Below are positions 16,716 to 24,673 of a DNA stretch of 64,000 bases, in pieces (position 1 is the stretch's first letter; each line of letters opens with the position of its first letter). The notes below the pieces were generated by a model, which was given only the letters and a program-made list of their open reading frames with translations, did no database searches and was not told the DNA's origin. The translations under genes and the position numbers were made by a program. This DNA is from Kitasatospora purpeofusca. GTDB lineage: Bacteria; Actinomycetota; Actinomycetes; Streptomycetales; Streptomycetaceae. The stretch spans positions 1 to 64,000 of the forward strand of contig NZ_JODS01000018.1 of the NCBI RefSeq assembly GCF_000718025.1, read 5' to 3'.

Positions 16716-18133
16716 GCCTCTCCCGCCCCGTGAGCCTGCCCTTTGCGCCCTCCGCCCTCCGCCTCCTGCGCACCGAACTGCGCCGCTCCGTCGCCCCGTG
16801 GGCCGGCGCGGTGGTCCTGGCGGCCGCCCTCGCGTTCCTGACCCTCGCCCCCGGGCCGTGGTCGGCGGGCACCACCCGGTGGACGGCGCAGTGGACCTCG
16901 ATGGCCCTGTGGACCCGTCACCTACTGGTCTTCCTGTGGCCGCTCGCCCTCGGGCTCGGCGCACTCCAGGGGCTGCGCGACCACCGCTCGCGGACCGCCG
17001 AACTGCTGGCCTGCACCCCGCGGCCGGCCCGGCAGCGGGCGCTCGCCCAGGCCGGCCCGATCGTCCTCGCGCTCGTCACCGGCTACGGGCTGCTGCTCCT
17101 CGTCGGCGGGGTGCGGGTACTCACCGGCGACACCCGGTTCACCCCGGCGGGCTGGCTGCCGATCTCGCTGGTCGGGGCGCTCGCGCTGGCCGCCGGGGCG
17201 GTGCTGGGCCTGGGCGTCGCCCGGGTCCTGCCCTCCGTACTCACCCCGCCCGCGCTGGCCGTCGGCGCCTTCCTGCTCACCAGCCTGCTGCGGCCGACCA
17301 CGGACGCCGCGATCCCGACCTCCGCCGTGTCCAACCGGCTCTCCCTGCTGTCACCGGTCACGGCGCCCGTCCGCGACACGCTGCTCACCGTCGCCGTCCC
17401 GGTCCACCTCGGGCAGGTCCTGTGGCTGCTCGGTGCGGCCGCGACCGGCCTGGCGCTGCTCGCCGCCGCCACCCCGCGCGCCCGGCTGCTCGCCCTCGCC
17501 CCGCTGCTGGCGGGCGGCGCGCTCGCCCTGGCGGTGCTCCCGGCCGACCCGAGGGACACCTATGTGGTCGACCGGGCGGCGGCCGCGCCGGTGTGCGACG
17601 GACCGGTCTGTGTGACGGCGCTGCGGCAGTCCCGGCTGGACGAGTTGGCCGGTCCCGGCCGGGAGGCCCTGCGCCTGCTGCACGCCGCCCTCGGCGACCG
17701 GGCACCCGGCACCGTCCGTGAGACCGTGGAGTCGCACGCGCTCGGCGAGCGGCCGGAACGCTCGGCGGACGCGGTGCTGGTCGACTTCGACGATCCGGTG
17801 TTCGCCGCCGCCACCGGCGACCGGCTGACCAGGGCCCTGGTCGCGCAGGGCATCGCCCCGAACTGCCGCCCGCGCAGCGAGGTGGAGAGCGGCACCCTGG
17901 ACGACGCCGCCGCCCAGAGCGTCGCCGCGGCCTGGGTGTTCGGCGACCTCCGCCCGCTCGACGGGACGATGCACCGGACGAGCGACCAGAACGACCTGGC
18001 CGGGCCGGTCTGGGAGCGGTTCCGCGCCCTGCCGGAGGCGGAGCAGCGGCGCCGGATGGCCGCGCTGCACGAGGCCGCGGTCGGTTGCGCGGACGATGTG
18101 CTCGCCACGCTGACGGGGGTGCCGACCCGATGA
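16712..18133 (+). CDS. ABC exporter membrane protein with large extracytoplasmic part
   Basis: A 473-residue protein. Residues ~30-290 hold about six hydrophobic helices (AVVLAAALAFLTLA, LLVFLWPLALGLGALQGL, ALVTGYGLLLLVGGV, ALALAAGAVLGLGVARVL, VLWLLGAAATGLALLAAA, LLALAPLLAGGALALAVL). The last ~170 residues are soluble and carry two cysteines close together (APVCDGPVCVTAL) and later CRPRSEVE and VGCADDV, probably on the outside. It is the likely membrane partner of the upstream ATPase. GTG 16712 overlaps the ATPase stop; the next gene overlaps its own stop by 4 nt. The soluble tail could bind substrate. Confidence 0.7.
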   Translation: MSLSRPVSLPFAPSALRLLRTELRRSVAPWAGAVVLAAALAFLTLAPGPWSAGTTRWTAQWTSMALWTRHLLVFLWPLALGLGALQGLRDHRSRTAELLACTPRPARQRALAQAGPIVLALVTGYGLLLLVGGVRVLTGDTRFTPAGWLPISLVGALALAAGAVLGLGVARVLPSVLTPPALAVGAFLLTSLLRPTTDAAIPTSAVSNRLSLLSPVTAPVRDTLLTVAVPVHLGQVLWLLGAAATGLALLAAATPRARLLALAPLLAGGALALAVLPADPRDTYVVDRAAAAPVCDGPVCVTALRQSRLDELAGPGREALRLLHAALGDRAPGTVRETVESHALGERPERSADAVLVDFDDPVFAAATGDRLTRALVAQGIAPNCRPRSEVESGTLDDAAAQSVAAAWVFGDLRPLDGTMHRTSDQNDLAGPVWERFRALPEAEQRRRMAALHEAAVGCADDVLATLTGVPTR

Positions 18134-18702
18134 GGTGGCTGACGCTGTACGCGCGCTCGCGGCAGGTGCCGGCCGCGCTGGCCGCCGTGCTGGCCGGGGC
18201 CGTGGCGGTGTCCGTGCTCGGCCGGGCCGTGGGCGGGGCGGACGACCCGCGACTGTCGGTGCTGGTCCTGGCGGCCGGGGCGACGGCGCTCGCCGTCGGT
18301 CTGGCCGGGCCCGACCTCGCGCTGGACCGCACGGCCGCGGTCCGCTGGCCGCCCCGGCGGGCGGCGCACCTGCTGGGCGGCGCTTTGCTCGCGGCCGGCG
18401 TGCTGCTGGCGGCGCGGGCGGGCGTCGGCCTGTCGACCGACCTCACCCTCGTCGTCCGGGACAGCGCCGGGCTGACCGGGCTGGCCGCGCTCGGCGCGGC
18501 CTGGTGCGGGCGGTCCTGCGCGTGGCTGCCGCCGTTCGCGGCGCTCGCGCTCGCATTCGTCCTGCCGCCCGGGCCCGGCACCCTCGCCCAGGTGCTGACC
18601 TGGCCGATGCTGCCGCCCGGTACTCCGGTCGCCACCTGGGCCGCGCTGGTGGCGGCCGCCGTCGGCACCGCTGTGTACGCGCTGGGCGGGCCGAGGCGCT
18701 GA
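18130..18702 (+). CDS. Small polytopic membrane protein of the exporter operon
   Basis: A 190-residue protein with about five or six hydrophobic segments (LAAVLAGAVAVSVLG, LSVLVLAAGATALAVGLAG, LLGGALLAAGVLLAARAG, WLPPFAALALAFVLPPG, TWAALVAAAVGTAVYAL). No family recognised. ATG 18130 overlaps the stop of the preceding gene (ATGA), and the gene ends the sigma-to-exporter operon. The most likely role is a second membrane subunit or accessory factor of the exporter. Confidence 0.65.
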   Translation: MRWLTLYARSRQVPAALAAVLAGAVAVSVLGRAVGGADDPRLSVLVLAAGATALAVGLAGPDLALDRTAAVRWPPRRAAHLLGGALLAAGVLLAARAGVGLSTDLTLVVRDSAGLTGLAALGAAWCGRSCAWLPPFAALALAFVLPPGPGTLAQVLTWPMLPPGTPVATWAALVAAAVGTAVYALGGPRR

Positions 18703-18766
18703 CCGGGCGCTGCGGGCCGAGGAAACCGGGTTGCCCTCCGGCGGAAGATCACATTGGGTGGGCGCC

Positions 18767-19306
18767 ATGACCGATCTGCACACCGACCGTCTCCTGCTCC
18801 GCCGCTGGCAGGAGTCCGACCTCGAACCCTGGGCGGCGATGAACGCCGACCCCGAGGTCCGGCAGCACCTGGGCGAGCCTCTCAGCAGGGAGCGGAGCGA
18901 CGAGTCCGTGGCGCGCTTCGAGGCCGCCTTCGAGCGGCGCGGCTACGGCTGGTGGGCCGTCGAGGTCCGGGAGACGGGCGAGTTCATCGGTTTCGCCGGA
19001 CTGGACGACATCGACTACGAGGCGCCGTTCACCGGCGTGGAGATCGGTTGGCGGCTCGCCCGTTCCGCCTGGGGCCACGGCTACGCCACCGAGGCCGCCC
19101 GCGCCGTGCTCGCGTTCGGCTTCGACACCCTGGAGCTCCCCGAGATCCTGGCCGTCACCACCGCGACCAACCTCCGCTCCCAGGCGGTGATGACCCGCCT
19201 GGGCATGACCCGCGACCCGGCCGGTGACTTCGACGACCTCGACGCCCCCGAGGGGCCGCTGCGCCCCAATGTCCTCTTCCGGCTGGCCCGGCCCGCCACG
19301 TCCTGA
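18767..19306 (+). CDS. GNAT acetyltransferase, RimJ/RimL-type
   Basis: A 179-residue enzyme of the GNAT fold that transfers acetyl from acetyl-CoA to an amino group. Visible: the N-terminal TDRLLLRRWQESDLEPWAAM, strand FIGFAGLDDIDYEAPFTGVEIGW, the acetyl-CoA loop SAWGHGYATEAARAVL (Q/R-x-x-G-x-G/A) and the closing ATNLRSQAVMTRLGM. The RimJ/RimL subgroup modifies protein N-termini or small amines; the substrate cannot be told. Start ATG 18767 begins MTDLHTDRLLLRRW, the canonical start. Monocistronic, ended by a strong hairpin. Confidence 0.85.
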   Translation: MTDLHTDRLLLRRWQESDLEPWAAMNADPEVRQHLGEPLSRERSDESVARFEAAFERRGYGWWAVEVRETGEFIGFAGLDDIDYEAPFTGVEIGWRLARSAWGHGYATEAARAVLAFGFDTLELPEILAVTTATNLRSQAVMTRLGMTRDPAGDFDDLDAPEGPLRPNVLFRLARPATS

Positions 19307-19372
19307 CCGGCCCGCCCCGACGTCGTCCTCCGGATGCCCGTCACGTCCTGACCGGCCCACCACGTCCTGACC

Positions 19373-19399
19373 GGCCCGCCGGTCGGTGACCGGCGGGCC
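19373..19399. terminator. Bidirectional terminator hairpin
   Basis: Perfect 12-bp stem GGCCCGCCGGTC / GACCGGCGGGCC with a 3-nt loop, between the convergent GNAT and NAD-binding genes. Just upstream, CACGTCCTGACCGGCCC is repeated three times (~19295-19378). Confidence 0.85.
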
Positions 19400-19437
19400 G
19401 TGACGGCGCGTCCCCGCGGCGCCGTCGGTAGGAGCCG

Positions 19438-20316
19438 TCAGTACGAGCCCGACTCCAGCTCTGCCACCGCGCCCGGCCGGTCCGGCTTCCAGCCGAGCGC
19501 GGTGCGGGCGGCGGCTCCGCTGACGCTCTGGTCGAGGGCGAGCGCGTCCGCGAACAGCGGGCCGAAGACCTCGGCGGCCTGCGCGGCCGGCACGGCCTTC
19601 GGGTCGCCGCTGACACCGGCCACCCGGCCGGCGGCCCGGGCGATCTCCCGCACCGGGACGGCCGACTCGCCCACACCGTGCCAGACGCTGCCGGCCTCGG
19701 CCCGCTCGACCGCCGCCAGGAACAGTTCGGCGAGGTCGTCGACGTGCACGGTCGGCCAGCGCACGCCCTCCTCGCCGTAGTACTCGGGCGCACCCTGGGT
19801 GCGGGCCCGGTCGACCAGGATCGCCGGGATGCCGCCGCCCCGGCCGTACACGATGCCGGGCCGGACGACGACCGCGCGCACGCCCTCGGCGGCCTCGTCC
19901 AGCACCCGCCGCTCGATCCGCGGGCGGTAGCCGACGATGTCGATCGGGTTCGTCGGGGCCTCCTCGCCGACCTCCTGGGCCGCCCCGGTGGCGCCGAGCA
20001 CCCAGACGCCGCTGGTGTAGACGAAGGAGCGGCCGGTGCCGCGCAGCGGAGCGGCGAGTGCCTCGACGACGGCGGTGTCGACCTCGGCGTCGCCGCTCGG
20101 CGGGGCGAGGTGGATCACGGCCTCGATGTCGGGCGTCACCGCGCCGGCCAGCGAGGCCGGGTCGGCGGTGTCGCCGACCAGCTGGCCGTGCCAGCCGCGA
20201 GCGGGCTGCGGCTCCGCGCTGCGGGTGAGCGCCACGACCTGGTGGCCGGCGGCGGTGAGGTGCTCGGTGACGGCGGAGCCGATGTAGCCGGTGGCACCCG
20301 TGAGCAGGACCTTCAT
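19438..20316 (-). CDS. NAD(P)-binding epimerase/dehydratase-family protein
   Basis: A 292-residue extended-SDR protein. The nucleotide-binding motif is VLLTGATGYIGSAV at the N-terminus. AVIHLAPPSGD, FVYTSGVWVLG and GYRPRIERRVLDEA fit the usual core, but the YxxxK motif appears as YRPRIERR, lacking the lysine, so dehydrogenase activity is doubtful. AVVVRPGIVYG and WPTVHVDDLAELF are NAD-dependent epimerase landmarks. Start ATG 20316 is chosen over 20322 because the AGGGGGA ribosome-binding site has proper spacing only to the former. Transcribed away from the MarR gene and probably its target. Confidence 0.8.
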   Translation of the reverse strand: MKVLLTGATGYIGSAVTEHLTAAGHQVVALTRSAEPQPARGWHGQLVGDTADPASLAGAVTPDIEAVIHLAPPSGDAEVDTAVVEALAAPLRGTGRSFVYTSGVWVLGATGAAQEVGEEAPTNPIDIVGYRPRIERRVLDEAAEGVRAVVVRPGIVYGRGGGIPAILVDRARTQGAPEYYGEEGVRWPTVHVDDLAELFLAAVERAEAGSVWHGVGESAVPVREIARAAGRVAGVSGDPKAVPAAQAAEVFGPLFADALALDQSVSGAAARTALGWKPDRPGAVAELESGSY

Positions 20317-20375
20317 GACCATCCCCCTGTACTGGACACGCCTCGTCGGACACGCCCTGTCGAACATGTCGAACA

Positions 20376-20389
20376 TTTCGATGTCGAAA
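20376..20389. promoter_or_regulatory. Palindromic operator in the divergent marR/epimerase region
   Basis: TTTCGA-TG-TCGAAA, perfect 6-bp arms, adjacent to the -10 box of the minus-strand promoter. The half-site TGTCGAA or TGTCAAA recurs at about 20358, 20367, 20382, 20413 and 20429, a cluster expected for a MarR-type repressor. Confidence 0.65.
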
Positions 20390-20418
20390 CTATAGGGAGA
20401 CATGATCCGCGATGTCAA
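20389..20418 (-). promoter_or_regulatory. Sigma-70-like promoter of the NAD-binding protein gene
   Basis: On the minus strand: -35 TTGACA (complement of 20413-20418), 18-nt spacer, -10 TATAGT (complement of 20389-20394), about 70 nt before the start codon at 20316. Near-consensus, rare in this DNA, and overlapped by the operator repeats. Confidence 0.65.
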
Positions 20419-20451
20419 ACACTTCCATGTCGAAATGTTAGACTCCGGCGC

Positions 20452-20985
20452 ATGACGGACACGACGGAACAGCAGCCGCAGCACGACGGCGTCGACCGCA
20501 TCACCGCGCAGTGGCAGGCGGTCCGCCCCGACCTCGACGCCTCGCCCATGGCCGTGATCGGCCGCCTCTCCCGCGCCTCCCGGCTGCTGGAACGCGGGAT
20601 CAAGGAGAACCTCGCCGCGCACGGCGTCGAGCCCTGGGAGTTCGACGTCCTGGCCACCCTGCTCCGCTCCGGCCCGCCGAACGTCCTCACCGCCGGCGAA
20701 CTCAGCGCCGCCGCGATGGTCAGCTCCGCGGCGCTCACCAACCGCATCGACCACCTCGTGGAAAAGGGCCTGGTGGACCGGGCCGTCGACCCCGCCCACC
20801 GCCGCCGGGTGCTGATCTCCCTCACCGACGCCGGCCGGGAGCTGACCAACCGTCTCGTCGAGCACCACCTCGCCGGGGAGGAACGCCAGCTCGCCGGGCT
20901 CACCACCGCCGAACGCGACCAGCTCACGGGCCTGCTCCGCCGCGTCCTGCTCACCCTCGGCGACCACGCCGACGGCACCCCCTGA
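20452..20985 (+). CDS. MarR family transcriptional regulator
   Basis: A 177-residue winged-helix regulator: GIKENLAAHGVEPWEFDVLATLLRSG leads into the recognition part LSAAAMVSSAALTNRIDHLV and the wing VDPAHRRRVLISLTDAG, then a dimerisation helix. MarR proteins usually repress divergent target genes until a phenolic or oxidant ligand binds. ATG 20452 is almost at the predicted transcript start (TAGACT at 20439-20444), so the mRNA may be leaderless. Divergent from the NAD-binding protein gene with a shared operator region between. Confidence 0.85.
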   Translation: MTDTTEQQPQHDGVDRITAQWQAVRPDLDASPMAVIGRLSRASRLLERGIKENLAAHGVEPWEFDVLATLLRSGPPNVLTAGELSAAAMVSSAALTNRIDHLVEKGLVDRAVDPAHRRRVLISLTDAGRELTNRLVEHHLAGEERQLAGLTTAERDQLTGLLRRVLLTLGDHADGTP

Positions 20986-21092
20986 ACGCCGGATCGCCGT
21001 CGCTGCCGTCGCGGTTGTCGCCGTCGCCGTCGCCGTCGCCGTCGTCGGAGGGGCTTGACTCTCGGGTGGCACGAGACGGCACAGTCGGGGCC

Positions 21093-21968
21093 GTGGACAG
21101 GAGAAACCTGCTGCCGATCGGGCAGTTCTCGCAGGCCAGCGGCCTCTCGGTGACCGCGCTCCGGCACTACGACGCCAGTGGCGTGCTGCTGCCGGCGTTC
21201 GTCGACCCGGTGAGCGGCTACCGGTACTTCCGGCGCGACCAGGTGCGTACGGCGCAGTCCATCAGGGCGCTGCGGCAACTGGACATCCCCGTCGAGGAGG
21301 TGGGCCGGCTGCTCGGCGGCGGCGAGGAGGAGCTCGCCGCCGCGCTGCGGGCGCGGCTGCTGGCCGCCGAACGGCGGTTGCAGGTGCAGCGCTCCGTCGT
21401 GCACGGCCTGTTGGACCGACTCACCGAAGGAGCAGGGATGACCCACCGCGTCACCGTCCGCCAGGGCGCCGCCGAACGGATCCTCGTCCGCGGGGCGACC
21501 GTGGACAACTCGGGGCTCGACGCCTTCCTCCGCACCGCCTACCAGGAGATGTACCAGGCCGCCGGCCGCGGCCCGCTCACCTTCAGCGGGCCCGCGTTCG
21601 TCCGCTTCCACGGGGTGTGCGACGACGAGAACGCGACGCTCGTCGAGGCCTGCCTGCCGTTCCGGCCGGACGGCGCGCAGCCCGCGGACCTGCCCGAGGG
21701 CATGACCGTGCGCGACCTGCCCGCGAACACCCTCGCCTGCCTGGAGGTCGAGGGCGAGGCCGCCGCCTTCCCGCGGATCCTCGGCGGGTACGACGCCGTC
21801 GCCGACTGGATCACGGGGCACGGCTTCGCCTTCGCGGGGCCGGTCCGGCTGGTCCACCGGCGCTGGACCGGGACGCCGGACCACCCGGACAACCGCCTGG
21901 AGATCGCCTGGCCCTTCGACGAGCCCGCCGACGAGCCCGCCGACGGGTCCGCCGGAGAGTCCCGTTGA
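21093..21968 (+). CDS. MerR family regulator with GyrI-like effector domain
   Basis: A 291-residue protein of BmrR-like layout. The N-terminal MerR DNA-binding domain reads LLPIGQFSQASGLSVTALRH, YDASGVLLPAFVDPVSGYRYF, then a coiled linker helix (AALRARLLAAERRLQVQR). The C-terminal ~160 residues are a GyrI-like small-molecule-binding domain (VRGATVDNSGLDAFLRTAYQEM to RLEIAWPFDE). Such proteins activate transcription of drug-efflux or detoxification genes when bound to cationic ligands. Start GTG 21093 gives MDRRNLLPIGQF, fitting relatives; an upstream GTG at 21066 is possible. No obvious target gene nearby, so it may act on its own promoter or a distant gene. Confidence 0.8.
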   Translation: MDRRNLLPIGQFSQASGLSVTALRHYDASGVLLPAFVDPVSGYRYFRRDQVRTAQSIRALRQLDIPVEEVGRLLGGGEEELAAALRARLLAAERRLQVQRSVVHGLLDRLTEGAGMTHRVTVRQGAAERILVRGATVDNSGLDAFLRTAYQEMYQAAGRGPLTFSGPAFVRFHGVCDDENATLVEACLPFRPDGAQPADLPEGMTVRDLPANTLACLEVEGEAAAFPRILGGYDAVADWITGHGFAFAGPVRLVHRRWTGTPDHPDNRLEIAWPFDEPADEPADGSAGESR

Positions 21969-21981
21969 ACCGCAGCCCTGT

Positions 21982-22599
21982 TCAGTCCTGCCACAGGAAC
22001 AGCAGCGTGTCGACGTCGAGCTCCGTCCACTCGCCGAAGTAGCGGGCCAGGAGGCCGGGAACCAGTGCCCCGCCGCTTCGCAAGTCGATCCAGTGGAAGC
22101 CGGCCTCGGTGAAGGCCACCCGGTAGCGGTCGTCCCAGTCGTCGCCGTTCACGAACAGCCCGAGCTGCGACACGTACAACTTGCCCGGGTGGTCGGGGTC
22201 GTCGCGGTCGTTGTCGTGGACGATGACGTCGTAGTTGCCCCCGCCCCCGTCGTGGTAGAGCCCGCACGGCATCGGCGCCCACGGGTTCACCCCGAGCTCG
22301 GCCAGCACCGCCCACGCCCGGCCGAGCCGCTCGGCGGAGTCGACGGGCGGGGGCGGCTCGGTGAACAGCGCCTCCACCCGCCAGCGCGGATCGCTGCGCT
22401 CGCCGCAGACCGGCACGTACGCGTGCACGATCGCTGCCCTGACCTCCTCCGCCAGCCTGGGCACCTCCACCCGGGGGCGTCCCAACCGCTCGTACAGGAC
22501 GCGCAGTTCGTCGAGGTCGCCCAGGTCGAGCGCGGCCCGCAGCCGCGCCTCGACCGAACGCGCGACGCCGTCCTGCGGTCGGTCCGTGAAACCGGTCAT
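21982..22599 (-). CDS. Hypothetical protein, 205 residues
   Basis: An acidic soluble protein. Its most striking part is LYHDGGGGNYDVIVHDNDRD followed by YVSQLGLFVNGDDWDDRYRV, and it ends in ELDVDTLLFLWQD. No signal peptide or membrane segment. I do not recognise a family; the layout suggests a single globular domain in C-terminal two thirds and a helical lead (ARLRAALDLGDLDELRVLYE). Convergent with the MerR gene (13 nt between stops) and divergent from the MOSC gene (80 nt). Good codon statistics and an ATG start support it as real. Confidence 0.6.
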   Translation of the reverse strand: MTGFTDRPQDGVARSVEARLRAALDLGDLDELRVLYERLGRPRVEVPRLAEEVRAAIVHAYVPVCGERSDPRWRVEALFTEPPPPVDSAERLGRAWAVLAELGVNPWAPMPCGLYHDGGGGNYDVIVHDNDRDDPDHPGKLYVSQLGLFVNGDDWDDRYRVAFTEAGFHWIDLRSGGALVPGLLARYFGEWTELDVDTLLFLWQD

Positions 22600-22679
22600 C
22601 GCCCCTGCCCCTCCGGGTAGTCGACTCGCGGGTCTACGCTGGACGGGGATCTTGCCCCCGCACAGGAGGATGCACACAC

Positions 22680-23222
22680 ATGAGCGGAACGGTCACGGCG
22701 GTCAGCAGCAGCGGCGAGTACACCTTCACCAAACCGAACCGGGCGAGCATCACCCTGATCGCCGGCCTCGGCGTGGCGGGCGACGTGCACTCGGGGGTGA
22801 CCGTCAAGCACCGCTCCCGCGTCGCGCAGGACCCGACGCAGCCGAACCTGCGGCAAGTCCACCTCATCCACGAGGAGTTGTTCGCCGAGGTGGCCGAGCA
22901 GGGCTTCCCGGTCGCGCCCGGCGAACTGGGCGAGAACGTCACCACCCGCGGCATCGACCTGCTCGGCCTGCCGGTCGGCACCCTGCTGCGGATCGGCCCC
23001 GAGGCCGTCGTCGAGGTCACCGGCCTGCGCAACCCGTGCCTCCAGATCGACGCGTTCCAGGACGGCCTGCTCAAGCAGGTCGTCGGCCGCGACGAGGAGG
23101 GCAACATCGTCCGCCGGGCCGGGATCATGGGCGTGGTCCGCACCGGCGGCACGATCCACCCCGGCGACCCCATCAAGGCCGAGCTGCCCCCGGGCCCGCA
23201 CCGCCCGCTCGACCGCGTCTGA
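22680..23222 (+). CDS. MOSC domain protein
   Basis: A 180-residue single-domain MOSC (molybdenum cofactor sulfurase C-terminal) protein: VAGDVHSGVTVKHRSRVAQD, NLRQVHLIHEELFAEV, PGELGENVTTRGIDLLGLPV, VVEVTGLRNPCLQID with the conserved cysteine, and MGVVRTGGTIHPGDPI. The family binds molybdenum cofactor or related pterins and handles sulfur or N-hydroxylated substrates. Stand-alone members like this are common and mostly uncharacterised. ATG 22680 has an AGGAGG site in GCACAGGAGGATGCACACAC upstream. Monocistronic, convergent with the next gene with 16 nt between stops. Confidence 0.85.
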   Translation: MSGTVTAVSSSGEYTFTKPNRASITLIAGLGVAGDVHSGVTVKHRSRVAQDPTQPNLRQVHLIHEELFAEVAEQGFPVAPGELGENVTTRGIDLLGLPVGTLLRIGPEAVVEVTGLRNPCLQIDAFQDGLLKQVVGRDEEGNIVRRAGIMGVVRTGGTIHPGDPIKAELPPGPHRPLDRV

Positions 23223-23238
23223 GCGGACCTGCGGGTGG

Positions 23239-23730
23239 TCAGCCCTGCCGCCCGGAGTGCCGGGGCCGGTTCCGGCTCAGGTCGCGGGCGTGCAGCAGCG
23301 CCGCACGGGCCAGGTCCGCGGTCCGCGCCTCACCGTCGGCGCCGTCGAGGCCGGGTACCGCGGGCGGCACGGACCGCCACTCGCCGTCGGTCAACGGCGG
23401 TACCGGGGGGCCGGGTTCGATGTCCTCCGGCAGCGCGGGCAGCCGCACCAGCAGCCCGCGCACACCGACCGCGACGGCCGCCGCCACCCCCTCGAAGGCG
23501 AGCACCGGCACCCCGTAGGCCCCCTCCAGCGGATGCCCCGGCACCAACGAGGCCAGCCACTCGCAGTTGTCCGGGTGCGTGCGCAACTGCCAGGCCCCCA
23601 GGGCATGGTCCGTCGGCCCGCTCGCCGGCGTCGCCCGTTCCCGGAAGTGCGCGAGCAGGGTGCGGTTCTCGGGCAGTTCGGGCAATGGTCGAACCGGAGC
23701 GGGCCCCGGTCCGAGTCTTCGCTTCGCCAT
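23239..23730 (-). CDS. Hypothetical protein, 163 residues
   Basis: A soluble protein starting MAKRRLGPGPAPVRPLPELP, with NRTLLAHFRERAT, a Cys-Trp pair NCEWLASLVPGHPLEGAYGV and a C-terminal basic helix (DLARAALLHARDLSRNRPRH). No signal peptide or membrane segment, no family recognised. ATG 23730 is the only good start. It faces the MOSC gene and is divergent from the lipoprotein gene at 23915. Composition and codon bias are those of a true gene; the reverse frames there look like shadows. Confidence 0.55.
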   Translation of the reverse strand: MAKRRLGPGPAPVRPLPELPENRTLLAHFRERATPASGPTDHALGAWQLRTHPDNCEWLASLVPGHPLEGAYGVPVLAFEGVAAAVAVGVRGLLVRLPALPEDIEPGPPVPPLTDGEWRSVPPAVPGLDGADGEARTADLARAALLHARDLSRNRPRHSGRQG

Positions 23731-23914
23731 ACGGCCGACCCTAACGACCGACCCGCCCCCGCGCACCGTCGCCCGCCCCCGAGGCGGACCGCACTGTCGC
23801 CGTCCGGCGGGCCCTGTCCTCATCATCCGTCAACTCACGCTGTCCCATGGGCCCGTACCGGTGTCGGAGCTGTCGCCCCGGGGTGCTGACGGAGGACGGG
23901 GCTAACCTGACGCC

Positions 23915-24616
23915 GTGACGAATCGAAACCGAACCTTCCGTACCGGCGCGACTGCCCTTGTGGCCGCGGGCCTGGTTCTCCTCACCGGGTGCGGCGGCGG
24001 TGACAGCAGCAGTGACAGCAAGGCGAAGCAGGTCGGCTGGTACCGCACGGTCGGTGACCTCTGCGCGGTGGTGGGCGATCCCGGCCTGCCGGGGGAGTTG
24101 AGGAGCTCCATACCGGTGACGAGCGCGGGGATCGCGAGCGACCCGTCCAAGACGCTCAGCTGCAGCTACGACGGCGGTCCGGCCACGGAGGACTGGCGGG
24201 TGAGCATCGACGCGACGGTCTTCGAGGCGGCCCGCGGCTGCCACTGGCTGGAGGTCTCGGCGGAGAACGCCAGGTCGCCGATCGGCGGGCCCAAGCCGAC
24301 GGAGACGCGGAAGTTCGAGAGGACCGACGGCGGTGGGCTCGGCCAGGAGGGGTACCAAGTGTCGGTCCGGCACCCGCTCACCGACACCATTCCCGGGCCG
24401 GTCGACCGGCTGAGCTTCACCTCGGCGTTCTGCGACGGGAATCTGCGCCTGGCGGTCGAGGTCGACTACGGCGCCGGCTCGGGGATGTCCGCGGACTACC
24501 CGGGCGCGCTCGACAAGGCGGAGGAGGCGTCGCGGAAGAAGGCCGCCGAACTGCTCGCACGGGCGCGGGAGAAGCTGTACGAGCGGGCGATGAGCCCCCA
24601 GCCGACGGCTTCGTGA
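23915..24616 (+). CDS. Secreted lipoprotein of unknown function
   Basis: A 233-residue protein with a lipoprotein signal (RTGATALVAAGLVLLTGCGGG; lipobox LLTGC near residue 27). The mature part begins with a Ser/Asp linker, then WYRTVGDLCAVVGDPG, a domain with conserved-looking cysteines (LCAVV, LSCSYDG, RGCHWL, AFCDGN) likely paired outside the cell, and ends in a long charged helix (LDKAEEASRKKAAELLARAR). Similar DUF3558-like lipoproteins are common in Streptomyces; the role is unknown. Start GTG 23915. Monocistronic with a palindromic terminator right after the stop. Confidence 0.7.
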   Translation: MTNRNRTFRTGATALVAAGLVLLTGCGGGDSSSDSKAKQVGWYRTVGDLCAVVGDPGLPGELRSSIPVTSAGIASDPSKTLSCSYDGGPATEDWRVSIDATVFEAARGCHWLEVSAENARSPIGGPKPTETRKFERTDGGGLGQEGYQVSVRHPLTDTIPGPVDRLSFTSAFCDGNLRLAVEVDYGAGSGMSADYPGALDKAEEASRKKAAELLARAREKLYERAMSPQPTAS

Positions 24617-24620
24617 CGCG

Positions 24621-24644
24621 CGGGCGCCCCGGCCGGGGCGCCCG
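24621..24644. terminator. Palindromic terminator
   Basis: Perfect 24-nt palindrome centred on CCGG (arms CGGGCGCCCCGG / CCGGGGCGCCCG) between two convergent genes, 5 nt after the lipoprotein stop codon. Confidence 0.75.
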
Positions 24645-24673
24645 GTAGTCGGGGCTCGGGGGGGTCGAGCCGT

